A stretch of DNA of 64,000 nt, taken from contig CAVUKI010000001.1 of NCBI GenBank assembly GCA_963741995.1, positions 1,054,001 to 1,118,000 on the forward strand, written 5' to 3'. A program made the position numbers and the translations under genes. Under the pieces are notes generated by a model. That model had not been told where the DNA came from. It ran no database searches and saw only the letters and a list, made by a program, of their open reading frames with translations. This DNA is from Bog-473 sp963741995 (GTDB lineage Bacteria; Actinomycetota; Acidimicrobiia; Acidimicrobiales; RAAP-2). Of this stretch, positions 19,835-29,300 are shown piece after piece; positions within the stretch are counted from its first letter, which is position 1, and the number at the start of each line of letters is the position of its first letter.

Positions 19835-20605
19835 CTAGGAGCCGAGTCGTGCGACTCGCCGAGCCAGCACCTCAGTCAAGCTTTCTGAGACGCGGGCGAT
19901 TCGGTCGCCGGAGGGGATGGAACGATCAAGGATCGTCTTTGCGACGTCGCCCCACAAAGCCGTGTCCTTTTCCATCTGGCTGACCATGGCGGCTCTTGAC
20001 GCGTCCGGACAAGGATGCGCATCGACCCATTTCGTCATTTCATCAGCGACCGGAAGAATCTCATGAGCCCACTGCTCGAGTCCGACGAGATCGTCTGTTT
20101 CGCCGACAGTCCAGAACATGCTCCAGAACATGCTCTGGAGCTCCTTGAGGGGTGCTCTGACCTCCATCAATTGAGTGTCCCACTCCCGTGCATCGAGCCG
20201 GGCGAGTTCCTGCGTCAGCCGATGGACATCGGATCGGATGTCGTCGATCTCCTTCCGGCTGTCGTCGATCTCCTTGCGGGTGTCGTGCTGCTTCGCTTCG
20301 ACGTCGGCAGACTGTGCCGCGGACCCTTGGAGTTGCTCGAGCCGGGCCACTCGCCCCGTGAGCCAGTCGATCTCCTGAGGGACGTCGCTCAGTCTCGCTC
20401 CGCCGTCGACAGACTGCGCCGCGGGCCCTTGGAGTTTCTCGAGCCGGGCCACTTGCTCCGTCAGCTGGTCGAGCAGTTCGCTGACAAAAAAGAGGCCCTC
20501 GAACAGGCTTGTGTCGGTGGCCCACACCCGATCGGTCAGATCCCTGGTCGCATTTTGGGCATTCACGCTGTCCAAGGTGGCTTGGATTCGGTCCTGAGCC
20601 CTCAT
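19835..20605 (-). CDS. Coiled-coil protein with 34-residue internal repeats
   Basis: No known family. About 256 residues from the ATG at 20605 (an in-frame GTG at 20623 is an alternative). After a short helical head, the protein has tandem 34-residue units beginning LTEQVARLEKLQGPAAQSVD and LTGRVARLEQLQGSAAQSAD, then a third, shorter echo (VHRLTQELARLD). All show heptad patterns, so a long coiled coil is likely, followed by a Trp/Met-rich segment (LQSMFWSMFWTVG) and a helical C-terminus. It has no signal peptide or membrane segment. It lies just outside the proposed island boundary and points away from the esterase genes. Function cannot be assigned. Confidence 0.65.
   Translation of the reverse strand: MRAQDRIQATLDSVNAQNATRDLTDRVWATDTSLFEGLFFVSELLDQLTEQVARLEKLQGPAAQSVDGGARLSDVPQEIDWLTGRVARLEQLQGSAAQSADVEAKQHDTRKEIDDSRKEIDDIRSDVHRLTQELARLDAREWDTQLMEVRAPLKELQSMFWSMFWTVGETDDLVGLEQWAHEILPVADEMTKWVDAHPCPDASRAAMVSQMEKDTALWGDVAKTILDRSIPSGDRIARVSESLTEVLARRVARLGS
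20308..20470. repeat. 102-bp period direct repeat inside the coiled-coil gene
   Basis: Two copies of roughly 60 bases, starting at 20308 and 20410, are about 85 percent identical; both contain CCCTTGGAGTT and CTCGAGCCGGGCCACT. The 102-base spacing is exactly 34 codons, so the duplication keeps frame and adds one coiled-coil unit. The close nucleotide identity suggests a recent duplication. Confidence 0.85.
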
Positions 20606-20841
20606 GAGAACGCACCGCCACACACGTGCCTACCGCGGGCAGAACGGAGTGTTCCATCAGGCCCGTTGACCAGAAGGGATGTGGCGAGGTTCGATCCTCT
20701 GGCCCGGTAGGGCCAACGCCGCAGAACGAGAAGGAGCACTACCACATATTGCAGCACGTCGTGCAACAACGTGCAATAGCCGCTGGGGAAGTGACATCCT
20801 CGAATCGAACCGCTCCTCAGGGGTTTCCGACTGCGATGGTG

Positions 20842-21792
20842 TCAGCCCGGCAGGTGCTCGCCGAGGAACTGAAGTGATGCCGGCTCCTGCGAGGTGAAGA
20901 ATGGCCCCGTGTGACATCCCTGTGACATTTGGACCGTCGCCGTCTTGGGCAGGTTTCGGACAAGGGCGAGCACGCCGGCATGGAACGGGTCGTCGTTGCC
21001 GGAGGCGACGCGGACCGGAGTATCCGACAGTGACGCAGTGTGGGTCACGGCATCGTCGGCAGCGAAGTCAGTTGCTGATGCATAGGCGCCGGGGTTCGCA
21101 GCCTGCGCCTCTTCGTAGGTGGTCCAGATGGCAGGGCTGATGGCGGCGACGGCCCGAATCAGTTCCGGGTACTTCTCTGCCAGGAGCAGAGCCCCGTAGC
21201 CTCCCATCGAGATGCCCATGGTGCCGATCTTCTGTGGGCTCTGACCGAGGTGCATTCGCTGGCACAGAGGGATGAGCTCGGAGACGACCATCTCCATCGG
21301 GTTGTCACCGGGATGGGGATTCCAATAGTCGCCGCCACCGTCAACCGTCACCATGGCCATGGGAGGCAGTCGGTGTCCGTCAACCACGAGTGCGACCGCC
21401 TCGCTGGGCGTCAGGCCGTTCAGGGCATCCGTGTGGTTGCCGCCGTAGCCGTGCAGCATGACGACGAGCGGGAGGGGAGTCCCCGGCTCGACTCCCGGAG
21501 GCCAGGCGATCGTGTAGCCAACGGTCCGGCGTCGCGCCTCGGAATGAAAGGAACCCGAGAGCGAGCGCCCCACGTCCGCGAACCGAGGCGCGGGACTGCT
21601 CACGGCGCATGCTCCGTCAATCTGATCGAGCGCCTGCTGTCCGGGCAGGACGCCGTGGGAGATCAGTTCGACGCCAACCGCACCCGCGAGGACGATCCCG
21701 CTTGCGCCGCCGAGACCGGTGGCCAACAACCGTCTCCGTGTCCAACGGGTCTGGCTCGGAGTGTCTATCTCGCTCGGAGCGTCCGGGTTCAT
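20842..21792 (-). CDS. Secreted alpha/beta-hydrolase (esterase D/feruloyl esterase-like), Tat signal
   Basis: A 316-residue serine esterase. The N-terminus carries a twin-arginine type signal (TRRRLLATGLGGASG, hydrophobic stretch to about residue 45). The fold starts at YTIAWPPG; the oxyanion region is VVMLHGYGGNH and the nucleophile Ser is in GISMGGYGAL near residue 190. Asp in SGNDDPFH and His in GCHTGPFF complete a plausible triad. The architecture is that of esterase D or antigen-85-like hydrolases. The start was set at ATG 21792, because the upstream extension lacks an export signal. It follows the PadR/membrane protein pair on the same strand after 34 bases and may share its transcript. 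Confidence 0.83.
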   Translation of the reverse strand: MNPDAPSEIDTPSQTRWTRRRLLATGLGGASGIVLAGAVGVELISHGVLPGQQALDQIDGACAVSSPAPRFADVGRSLSGSFHSEARRRTVGYTIAWPPGVEPGTPLPLVVMLHGYGGNHTDALNGLTPSEAVALVVDGHRLPPMAMVTVDGGGDYWNPHPGDNPMEMVVSELIPLCQRMHLGQSPQKIGTMGISMGGYGALLLAEKYPELIRAVAAISPAIWTTYEEAQAANPGAYASATDFAADDAVTHTASLSDTPVRVASGNDDPFHAGVLALVRNLPKTATVQMSQGCHTGPFFTSQEPASLQFLGEHLPG

Positions 21793-21826
21793 GGCGAACA
21801 GTGGGGCAGGTCTCGGTTGCCGTGGC

Positions 21827-22828
21827 TCAACAAGGCGAGAGTGTGCTGCTGTCGGAGCCGACTCGGCGCACCGCAAGTCCGGTCAACGCCATGGCCAGTA
21901 CGATGGCTCCGAGATCGATGATGTCGATTGCCCCAATGTGGAAGAGGTTCCGAGGGCCGGGTCCGCCATCGAAGACCCACATGCCGGCGCCGGTGAAGAA
22001 GGCCGCCATGGCCAGCGTGATGGCGTAGGCCAGCCGCCGCTCGTGGAGAAGCACACGCGGTGACAGATCGAGCCGGAGCACCAGCTTGGCCAAGCCGATG
22101 AGGATCGCCACGAGGGCAACCGGGCTCACGACCATGAAGACGACCTCGCCCGCAGGGAAGCCGGCCAGGGCGGCCGGGTGCGCCCAGTACGAGGTCACGA
22201 ACAGCGTTGACGCCCAGGCGTAGGCGGCCACACCGCCCGGGACGATGCCTTGGCGGACCCATCGATGCCCGCCCGTGCCCGGCCAGCCGTTGGCGAAATG
22301 GTGTGTGCCGACGATGAGGATCCCAAGCCCCGCCATGACCAAGAGCAGGGGAGGGAGGAGTTCGCCGATGTGTCCATGCAGAAGCCTCTGCCCGGCGGAC
22401 CAGACAATCGGGAGAGCCGCGCCCAGGCACAGCGCGCCGAACGCCACGATCGCAGCCGACATGACCAGCATGGCCCAGGACGTCGACTCCGTGTTCGGGG
22501 GTGACCACTGCCACCCGATGGTCAGCTGGGACCACATGGCGAGTGCGAACACGATGAAAACCGACAGCGCGCCGCCGATGGCGACAAGGCTGCGCCGTTC
22601 GGAGTCCTCAGAGTCGAGGGGTTGACCTCCCAGGCCGGCGGTGGCGGATCTCGCCACGACGCCGTTGCGGGCGACATCGAGCGTCCGGCAGAACGAGTGG
22701 GGCCGCTCCTCCATGTCGGCGACGAGGAGCTCCACGAATTCGTCGCCATACCGGGAGCGCCACCCCTTCGGATACCAGCGCAGCAGGCGGAGTGCTCGGC
22801 TGCGGAGCACCGATTCCTTCCTCCTCAT
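21827..22828 (-). CDS. Multi-pass membrane protein of the PadR-associated type
   Basis: About 333 residues. It begins with LRLLRWYPKGWRSRYGDEFV, a motif seen in actinobacterial membrane proteins encoded next to PadR regulators, where it forms a small cytoplasmic helical domain. Six or seven hydrophobic segments follow from about residue 85 (LVAIGGALSVFIVFALAMW) to the C-terminus. The ATG at 22828 overlaps the PadR stop by 4 bases (ATGA), so the two are translationally coupled. Members are unassigned; the link to PadR suggests a regulated membrane or stress function. Confidence 0.8.
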   Translation of the reverse strand: MRRKESVLRSRALRLLRWYPKGWRSRYGDEFVELLVADMEERPHSFCRTLDVARNGVVARSATAGLGGQPLDSEDSERRSLVAIGGALSVFIVFALAMWSQLTIGWQWSPPNTESTSWAMLVMSAAIVAFGALCLGAALPIVWSAGQRLLHGHIGELLPPLLLVMAGLGILIVGTHHFANGWPGTGGHRWVRQGIVPGGVAAYAWASTLFVTSYWAHPAALAGFPAGEVVFMVVSPVALVAILIGLAKLVLRLDLSPRVLLHERRLAYAITLAMAAFFTGAGMWVFDGGPGPRNLFHIGAIDIIDLGAIVLAMALTGLAVRRVGSDSSTLSPC

Positions 22829-23193
22829 GCCGGCCCCCACGAACCGGCGAGGCGACGCAGTCCCAGATCGGCGATCCGTCGCTGGGCGCCCAAGTGGATG
22901 CGCAGCGCTTCGGCGCCGACCGCAGTCAGCTGGTAGGGGCGCCGGCGGTCGTCGCTCTCGACCGACTCAATAAGGCCCTGTCCCTCCAACCGGCTGAGCG
23001 CCTCGTACAGCGTTCCCGGGGCCAGCCGGACGTCGGCGAATCGCTCGATGTCCTTGGTCAGGGCGTAGCCGTGCTTGGGGCCTTCGGCCAGGCTCGAGAG
23101 GATCAGTGTCGCCGGGCCCGCATAGCGCCCGAACCCCGAGAAGCGCTCGTTCGCCTGCGGTGTTGCGGCGTCAGTGGGCTTGCGGCGGGGCAT
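22825..23193 (-). CDS. PadR family transcriptional regulator
   Basis: A 122-residue regulator of the short PadR type. The winged helix includes ATLILSSLAEGPKHGYAL, then LAPGTLYEALSRLEGQGLI with the recognition helix, and the wing RRRPYQLTAVGAEAL. A short C-terminal helix follows. It is the first gene of a coupled pair with a membrane protein. A strong promoter-like element ends only about 10 bases before the ATG at 23193 and overlaps an inverted repeat, which suggests a nearly leaderless mRNA and autorepression. Confidence 0.92.
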   Translation of the reverse strand: MPRRKPTDAATPQANERFSGFGRYAGPATLILSSLAEGPKHGYALTKDIERFADVRLAPGTLYEALSRLEGQGLIESVESDDRRRPYQLTAVGAEALRIHLGAQRRIADLGLRRLAGSWGPA

Positions 23194-23202
23194 GCGGCGT
23201 AC

Positions 23203-23233
23203 TCTATATCGGTTGACGATCTATCGGCAACCG
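23203..23233 (-). promoter_or_regulatory. Promoter with overlapping inverted repeat before PadR gene
   Basis: On the minus strand, TTGCCG (23225-23230), a 16-base spacer and TATAGA (23203-23208) form a good sigma-70 promoter. CGGTTG (23210-23215) and CAACCG (23228-23233) are inverted around 12 bases and overlap both boxes, a fitting place for PadR to bind and block polymerase. The binding is inferred. Confidence 0.6.
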
Positions 23234-23276
23234 GTTTATTTGGACGATTCCCGGGAAACGTCAGCGCCGTGCTGGG

Positions 23277-24908
23277 TCAAGAGCCGTTGACAAGGACGCG
23301 CCGTAGATCAGTGAGCGCGTGCGGGAGTTGCTTCGGGCAGAGATATTCCGCGGCGAACTCGCCGACGACGTACGACTGGAAGGCGCTGAGGTGGCGCTGC
23401 CCGAGTGATCCGGCGACGGTGCTGACGCTCTCCTGTCGGGCGAAGTCGGTGCAGGCCAGCTTGCCGTCGCTGAGCTCCGCCCGAGTGCTGACGCCTTTGA
23501 AGGTGCCCGGTACCACCGAAACCATGTGGAGGTACGCCGCACGCGGCTGCGGCGGGAGATCCGGGTCCTCGTAGTAGAGCGCTTCCTCGGCGAGCGCCGC
23601 CGCAGGAGCCCGGGGCGCGATCTTCGGGATCCCCTTGACCGGGAACACCATCAGGTCGACATAGAGGCGCCGTTCGGCGTAGTCACCCGATTGTCCCGGC
23701 ACGAGGCCGTGGTGCACCATCCAGACGAGCCCGCCGCCGGCCACGAAGAACTCCGACCCGCCGTAGCCCTGGCCGTTGGCACTGTTCGTGCTCGTATGCC
23801 ACGCCCGGTCGAGCGGCTTGGTGCAGGGGCCCGTGACCGATCGGCAGTCGGCGATGCCGATGCTGTAGTCGGGGGTTCCCCAGAGGTTGGCGGAATAGAA
23901 CATCCAGAACGTGTTGCCGGACTGGACCATGGAGGGCGCCTCGACGAGGCCGCCTTCCCACGCCTGGGTGGCGCCGATGAGCTCGTGCGGCGGACCGACC
24001 GTCGAGAGGCCGTCGGGCGAGAGCTGTTGGGAGTAGATGTACGTCGGGAGGTGGCAGCAGTCGCCATCGCTCTTCCACAGGAGCCAGGGTGTGCCGCCGG
24101 AGGTCACGAAGATGCTGGGGTCGATCGCCCCACCCTGTGTCGTCGGGCAGATGAACGCAGCGCTCGAGTCGTCCACGAAGGGCCCGGCAGGGCCGGCGCT
24201 GGTGGCACGGGAGATGCACATGGCGGTGTTGGGTCCGTGCGTCGTTTCGACGCACCCAGGGGTTTTGGTATTGAAGACACAATGGAGGGGATGGGTCGCC
24301 GGCGTCGAGTAGTACAGGACGAACGTCCCGTCCGGCCGGGCCCAGACCGCGGGTGCCCATTGATAGCCGGGCACGGTCCACGTGGGCAGCGTGGGCAGCG
24401 CATCGCCCAGGTAGTGGCCGGCGAATCCCGTGGCGCGTGTGATGGCGATGACGGGGATGTGGGCCGGTGCCGAGTAGGCCGACCCCGTTGAGCTGGTGGC
24501 ATACGCGTAGACCGAATCACCATCGACGAGGGCATAGGGGTCGGCGAAGTCACCGTTGAAGATCGGCAGACCATTGAGCAGTCCGTTGAGCACGCTCAGC
24601 TGGACGCCATGCGACATGGAGGGGTTGGCGCCGATCGGGCCCACCGTGGCGTCGTGGCCCGGCGTGACGTAGGGCTGGCCGGCCCGCACGACGGGGGCGA
24701 GGGGGCCGGCGCCGCGAGGCCCGGTCGTGCGGGTGGTCCCTTTGGGAGCGGCGGCCGTGGCGGTGCTCGTCGCGAGGGCTGCCCCTGACACGCAGAGCAA
24801 CAGCACGAGAAAGACGCGCCGGACGACGCGCCGGGGCGCGGCGTGGGTCGGGTGTTGCGCCCCCTGGGGGCCGGTCACCGTCGGGCGCACGCGCCCATTT
24901 TGGCCCAC
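23277..24908 (-). CDS. Secreted glycoside hydrolase family 43-like protein with C-terminal DUF732-like domain
   Basis: A 543-residue exported protein. A signal anchor (RRVFLVLLLCVSGAALATSTA) starts near residue 30. Residues about 110-440 look like a five-bladed GH43/62/68 propeller: FADPYALVDG with the general-base Asp, an Asp in GGAIDPSIFV, and Glu in GGLVEAPSMV as likely acid. Repeated Y/W-rich strands (WMFYSANLWG, WLLWKSDGDC) support the fold. The last 80 residues (KGVSTRAELSDGKLACTDFA and EYLCP) resemble DUF732, a small actinobacterial domain with two cysteines. Enzyme activity on plant or microbial polysaccharide is inferred. The start is GTG 24908; later starts nearer the signal are possible. 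Confidence 0.72.
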   Translation of the reverse strand: MGQNGRVRPTVTGPQGAQHPTHAAPRRVVRRVFLVLLLCVSGAALATSTATAAAPKGTTRTTGPRGAGPLAPVVRAGQPYVTPGHDATVGPIGANPSMSHGVQLSVLNGLLNGLPIFNGDFADPYALVDGDSVYAYATSSTGSAYSAPAHIPVIAITRATGFAGHYLGDALPTLPTWTVPGYQWAPAVWARPDGTFVLYYSTPATHPLHCVFNTKTPGCVETTHGPNTAMCISRATSAGPAGPFVDDSSAAFICPTTQGGAIDPSIFVTSGGTPWLLWKSDGDCCHLPTYIYSQQLSPDGLSTVGPPHELIGATQAWEGGLVEAPSMVQSGNTFWMFYSANLWGTPDYSIGIADCRSVTGPCTKPLDRAWHTSTNSANGQGYGGSEFFVAGGGLVWMVHHGLVPGQSGDYAERRLYVDLMVFPVKGIPKIAPRAPAAALAEEALYYEDPDLPPQPRAAYLHMVSVVPGTFKGVSTRAELSDGKLACTDFARQESVSTVAGSLGQRHLSAFQSYVVGEFAAEYLCPKQLPHALTDLRRVLVNGS

Positions 24909-24954
24909 GGCGAGAACCCGAAGCGTGCCCGGCCGGGAATCCCGGCGGGGGCCG

Positions 24955-27681
24955 TCAGCCGGACTTGGACAAGAGCATGAGGGCCGCGCCCTCCGAGCCC
25001 GGGATCTCGGTGACGGGTGCGAACTCGAGCTTGGCGCCGCCGAGGATCCACTCCTGGAGGTCCTCGGCCTTTTGCGGCTTGGAAAGGTAGTAGCCCTGAA
25101 TGAAGTCGCACTCGGCTTCGGCCAGCATGGCGCAGGTGAGCTCGTCCTCCGCCCCTTCGGCGATCACGTAGAGCCCGAGCGAGTGCGCCATCTGGATGGA
25201 GGAGCGCACGATGATGCGGTTGCTGGCCTCGTTGGGCAGGTTGGTCACGAAGGAGCGGTCGATCTTCAACTCGTTCACCGGCAGCTTGTGGAGGTATTGC
25301 AGGGAGGAATAGCCCGTGCCGTAGTCGTCGATGCCGAGCTTGATCCCCCGGGCGGACAGCTCGTAGAGCACCTTGGTCGCCGCACTGAGGTCCGCCATGA
25401 TCTCGGTCTCGGTCACTTCCAGCGTGAGGAGGTGGGCTGGGATGTCGTAGCGGCGGAGACACGACTCCACGCGGTCCACCAGATGGATGTCGGCGAACTC
25501 CCGCCCTGACACGTTCACCGCCAGCCCCATGGTGATGCCCGCCTCGCGCCACCGAGCCAGCTGCGAGCAGCCCTCGTTCAGGACGAAGTCGGTGATCTGG
25601 GGGATCAGGCCCATCTGCTCGGCGATCCCGATGAACTCCTCCGGCGGGATGAACCCCTGTACCGAGTGGTTCCAACGGCACAGAGCTTCGACGTACGCGA
25701 TCTCCCGGGACTTGACGTCCCCGATCGGCTGGTACATCACGCTGAGCTCCGTCCCGGTCTCGAGCGCGTGCGTCAACAGGCCACCGAGCATGAGCCAGCG
25801 CTGCATGCTCTGGTCGTGCTCGACCGAGTAGACCTCCACCGTGCCGCGGTTCTTCTTGGCCAGGTACATGGCGATGTCGGCCCTCTGCAGTAGCAGCGCC
25901 ACGTCGTCACCGTGCTCGGGTGCCATGGCGATGCCGGCGCTGGCCGTGACCGCCAGCGTGAGGCCGTCCATTTTGATCGGGCGTTGCATCTCGACGTTGA
26001 GCTCGTGGGCAATCTCGATCGCCCGCTCCGGATCGGTCACGTCGGGGATCACGAGAGCGAACTCGTCGCCGCCCAGCCGGGCCACGGTGGCGCGCCCGGA
26101 GACGGCGCGGAGGAGGCGCTCGGCGATTTCGCACAAGAGGCGGTCGCCGATGGCGTGACCGAGGGTGTCGTTGACGTCCTTGAAGCGGTCGATGTCGAAG
26201 AGCACGACGGCCACCCCGCCGCTCTCGCTCAGGGCGGCAGCAGCGCGTGTCAGGAAGAGGATCCGGTTGGGGAGCCCGGTCAGCATGTCGTGGGTGGCCT
26301 GGTGCGACTTCGAGTCGACCTCGTAGCGCAGCTCCTCGACCAAGCGGGCACGCTCGAGGCTGGTGCTGGCATGGGCGACGAGCGTCTCGAAGAGTCGGAG
26401 GTCGTCCTCGTCGAAGCTGTCCTGTTCTTCGTCGCGATCGATGGCGACAATGGCGCCGATGGGAGTGTGCCGGTTCATGAGGGGCGCCACCATGGCTTCG
26501 CGGTACTCGCCGGCAATCGGGTCCGTGGTGACCGACGAGTGGCCGTCTGCCACGGACTTATGCAGTGACCCCTCGCCCGTGGAGATGGCCTGCGTCACGA
26601 TCGACGCCTCGTCGAGCGTGATCGGCTGCACCCCCGACGCACCTCGGTCGTTGAAGGAGATCCGGCGGGGGATCCCCGAGGGCTCGGCCAGGATGAGCTC
26701 GGCCCGACTGGCCCGGAGCACGGTGCAGACCTCTTCGAGGACGTCGACGCTCATGGATGCCGGCTCGAGGTTGGCCGTGCTCATGGTCTGGCTGAAGTCG
26801 TAGAGGTGCTGGAGGGACAAGAACCGGACGCGGAGTCGGGCGTATCCCCGGAAGGCGACGACGATCAGGGCAGCCACGACCACCAGGGGCAGAGTCGTCC
26901 TGGGGTTGCGCCACGCGGCATCGAGGAAGGCGAAAGCGAGGCAGAGGCTCGTCACCAAGAGCATGGCGTTGATCGCCACCAGGATGATCCCGGTCCGTTG
27001 CTTCGCTCGGCGGCCATTGAGCATGGTCACGACACGGAGCAAGAAGGTTGAAGAAACCTGGCCGGCCACGATCGCTGCCGCACCGACAACCCACCCCACG
27101 AGGCTCACCGGGCTGTGAGATCCCAGGAGCTCGCGGTAGATCAGCACAGTGAGCGCCGTCACGAAGGCAGCCGACGCCACGTTGAATGCCATCTTCAACA
27201 ACGCCTGGCGTCGCAGCGCAGTGAAAGTCAGGGCAACGGCGCAGACCGCGCTGAGGACGAGGAGACTCGGGGCGAGGAACACCATCCCGAGGAGCACGGG
27301 CACTTCCTCGAGCACGATGTCGAAGGTGTCTCCACGGAATGGCACCTGGACCGGCAGCAGGTCGGCGACCACCCAGAGCACGCAGACGATGCCGAACATT
27401 GCGCCCTGCGGGATGAGGAGGCGAACGGGCGCCAGTCCGTGGAGAGGGCCGACGAGCAAGAGGCCGACGGTGATCAGGGCCAGAAGAGAGGAGAAGGCGT
27501 AGACCTTCAAAGCGAAATGCCGGCCTGACACCTCTTCGGGCCGCTGGATCGAGTCGCTCGCTTCATCAACGAGGGGCAAGGCTTGGGGACTGACGGGCCC
27601 GTCTTCAAGAGCTTTCGTCGAATCCATTGATCCCACCGACTTTGCGGCCGCACGGACGGCCCCCATGCCATCCCCGAACAC
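24955..27681 (-). CDS. Membrane-bound GGDEF-EAL protein with GAF domain
   Basis: A 908-residue protein that can make and degrade cyclic di-GMP. Residues about 60-300 hold eight or so membrane segments of a MASE-like sensor. A GAF domain covers about 315-450. The GGDEF domain has an intact LGGDEF near residue 534, but the inhibitory RxxD site before it is lost (GRATVAR). The EAL domain from about residue 640 has EALCRW, NVSGREF, LEVTETEIM, DDYGTGYSS, KIDRSFV and AEGAE, so all metal-binding and catalytic positions seem present. The net activity cannot be predicted. It is encoded alone, with 182 bases before it. It may supply the signal sensed by the degenerate GGDEF protein at 34.0-34.9 kb. Confidence 0.93.
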   Translation of the reverse strand: MFGDGMGAVRAAAKSVGSMDSTKALEDGPVSPQALPLVDEASDSIQRPEEVSGRHFALKVYAFSSLLALITVGLLLVGPLHGLAPVRLLIPQGAMFGIVCVLWVVADLLPVQVPFRGDTFDIVLEEVPVLLGMVFLAPSLLVLSAVCAVALTFTALRRQALLKMAFNVASAAFVTALTVLIYRELLGSHSPVSLVGWVVGAAAIVAGQVSSTFLLRVVTMLNGRRAKQRTGIILVAINAMLLVTSLCLAFAFLDAAWRNPRTTLPLVVVAALIVVAFRGYARLRVRFLSLQHLYDFSQTMSTANLEPASMSVDVLEEVCTVLRASRAELILAEPSGIPRRISFNDRGASGVQPITLDEASIVTQAISTGEGSLHKSVADGHSSVTTDPIAGEYREAMVAPLMNRHTPIGAIVAIDRDEEQDSFDEDDLRLFETLVAHASTSLERARLVEELRYEVDSKSHQATHDMLTGLPNRILFLTRAAAALSESGGVAVVLFDIDRFKDVNDTLGHAIGDRLLCEIAERLLRAVSGRATVARLGGDEFALVIPDVTDPERAIEIAHELNVEMQRPIKMDGLTLAVTASAGIAMAPEHGDDVALLLQRADIAMYLAKKNRGTVEVYSVEHDQSMQRWLMLGGLLTHALETGTELSVMYQPIGDVKSREIAYVEALCRWNHSVQGFIPPEEFIGIAEQMGLIPQITDFVLNEGCSQLARWREAGITMGLAVNVSGREFADIHLVDRVESCLRRYDIPAHLLTLEVTETEIMADLSAATKVLYELSARGIKLGIDDYGTGYSSLQYLHKLPVNELKIDRSFVTNLPNEASNRIIVRSSIQMAHSLGLYVIAEGAEDELTCAMLAEAECDFIQGYYLSKPQKAEDLQEWILGGAKLEFAPVTEIPGSEGAALMLLSKSG

Positions 27682-27863
27682 CTTCCAGATATCGGCGGAA
27701 TCTGTTCAAGACTTGAGATTGCACCGTGCCTGCAAGGATCGGAACCGACCTACCCCTGGAACGCGTGCCGGCCGACGCCGGGTCAACGCTGGCCAGAAGG
27801 GGTCTTTTCGGCGCTCGACCAGGGATTTCGTGATGCGGGGCGCTCAGGGAGCGGTCGAAACGC

Positions 27864-29096
27864 CTATGCAGATCGGGAGGCACCCTCCTGGATGCTCCGG
27901 AGGAGGGGGCGGGCCAGGACCAGCGCCACGACGCACTGCAACGTCCCGGCCAGCACCAATGGCAACCGGAGGTTGGCCAGCGCCGCCACACTCCCGGCGA
28001 TGAGGGCGCCGACGGGGGCCGCGCCCCAGATGATGCCGCGGGACGCCGCGCCGACCCGCCCCATCACCTCGGGGGGAGTCAGCCTCTGACGGAGTGCGTT
28101 GGACACGACGGCGCCGACACCGACGGCGAACCCGACCAGCGCGAACGCCGAACCAGCCAGCTGCCAACCCGGCGCCGCGGCCATGATCAGGTAGCCGACA
28201 CCTGAGACGAGGGCCGCACCGATCAGTGTCCGGGCGCTGTCGAACCTCCTCACGAGCCGGTTCGCCGCCAGGCTGCCGAGGAGGCTCCCGACGGCGCCGA
28301 CGGCGAGGAAGACCCCATAGGCCCCTTCGCGGACCCCCCATTCGGTCGTGGCCAAGAGGACCAGAACCCCGGCCTCCATTCCCTGCAGGCCGGCGAGCGA
28401 GGCCACCATCAGAACCAGGATGCGCAGACGGCGGTCGTCCCAGATGACCCGGAGTCCCTCCCAGATGGACGGCGACGACTGGTCGGATTTCGGGGCCTTC
28501 GAGCGAAACCCGACGAGGGGCAAGCAGGACAACACCAACGCAACGGCGTCGGTGAGGAAAGGAACTGCCTTGTTCATGGCAAACAGCCAGGTCCCGACGA
28601 CCGGTCCACCGAGGTTCTCCGTGGCAGCCTCGGTGCCGACCAGAACCCCGTTGCTGTATTCGAGCCCGTCGGATGGCACGAGGTCAGGAACGACGGCCTG
28701 CAGCGAGGAGTAGTAGATCGCCCGCCCTGCAGCGTTGACGAGCACAACGAGGATCAAGAGGGCCAGTGTCATCCGGTCCTTCAGGATCAGGAATGCGCCG
28801 GCCGCTATCGCCGCCGCTCGGATGACATTGGCAAGGGCCATGAGCGGGCCACGTGCGAACTTGTCCGCAAACGCTCCGGCGGGCAGCGCCAGCAAGAGCC
28901 ACGGGACCGTGTCCGCCGCGACCACGCTCGAGACGGCGAGGGGGTGGGGGTTCACGATGACGGCCAGGAGCGGGACCGCCCCGTACACCATGCCGTCGCC
29001 GGAGCTGGCCAAGGTGAACCCGACCCAAAGGCGGGTGAACGGCCGACCGAGCCTCTTCCTCCGGATGCGGTGTTTCGCCCGGCCCCGGGCGCTCAC
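27864..29096 (-). CDS. MFS transporter, exporter type (EntS-like)
   Basis: A 410-residue permease with about twelve membrane segments (first: LWVGFTLASSGDGMVYGAVPLL). The cytoplasmic loop between helices 2 and 3 has AGAFADKFARGPLM, the motif A equivalent. The family resembles enterobactin/macrolide-type drug exporters. GTG at 29096 (SARGRAKHRIRRKRLGRPFT) is chosen as start because the basic N-terminus leads directly to helix 1. A promoter-like element, a strong ribosome binding site and a seven-residue leader frame lie 220-370 bases upstream on the same strand, suggesting attenuation control. Substrate unknown. Confidence 0.87.
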   Translation of the reverse strand: MSARGRAKHRIRRKRLGRPFTRLWVGFTLASSGDGMVYGAVPLLAVIVNPHPLAVSSVVAADTVPWLLLALPAGAFADKFARGPLMALANVIRAAAIAAGAFLILKDRMTLALLILVVLVNAAGRAIYYSSLQAVVPDLVPSDGLEYSNGVLVGTEAATENLGGPVVGTWLFAMNKAVPFLTDAVALVLSCLPLVGFRSKAPKSDQSSPSIWEGLRVIWDDRRLRILVLMVASLAGLQGMEAGVLVLLATTEWGVREGAYGVFLAVGAVGSLLGSLAANRLVRRFDSARTLIGAALVSGVGYLIMAAAPGWQLAGSAFALVGFAVGVGAVVSNALRQRLTPPEVMGRVGAASRGIIWGAAPVGALIAGSVAALANLRLPLVLAGTLQCVVALVLARPLLRSIQEGASRSA

Positions 29097-29300
29097 AGAA
29101 GCCCCCGCCCGATCCCTCCGTTATGCAGATTTTCAGGCGCTCGCATGGATGCCGGCTTTGTTCCCCTCTGGCTTCTGGCGCGACAGCGGCGGGTGCCGCT
29201 TCAGCGTAAAACAAATCGCTAAAGGCGGCAGCCCGCCGTGTCGAAAAACTGGAGGCAAACGCCCTGTACCGACGTCGGGACAACGCGAATACCAGTTGTG

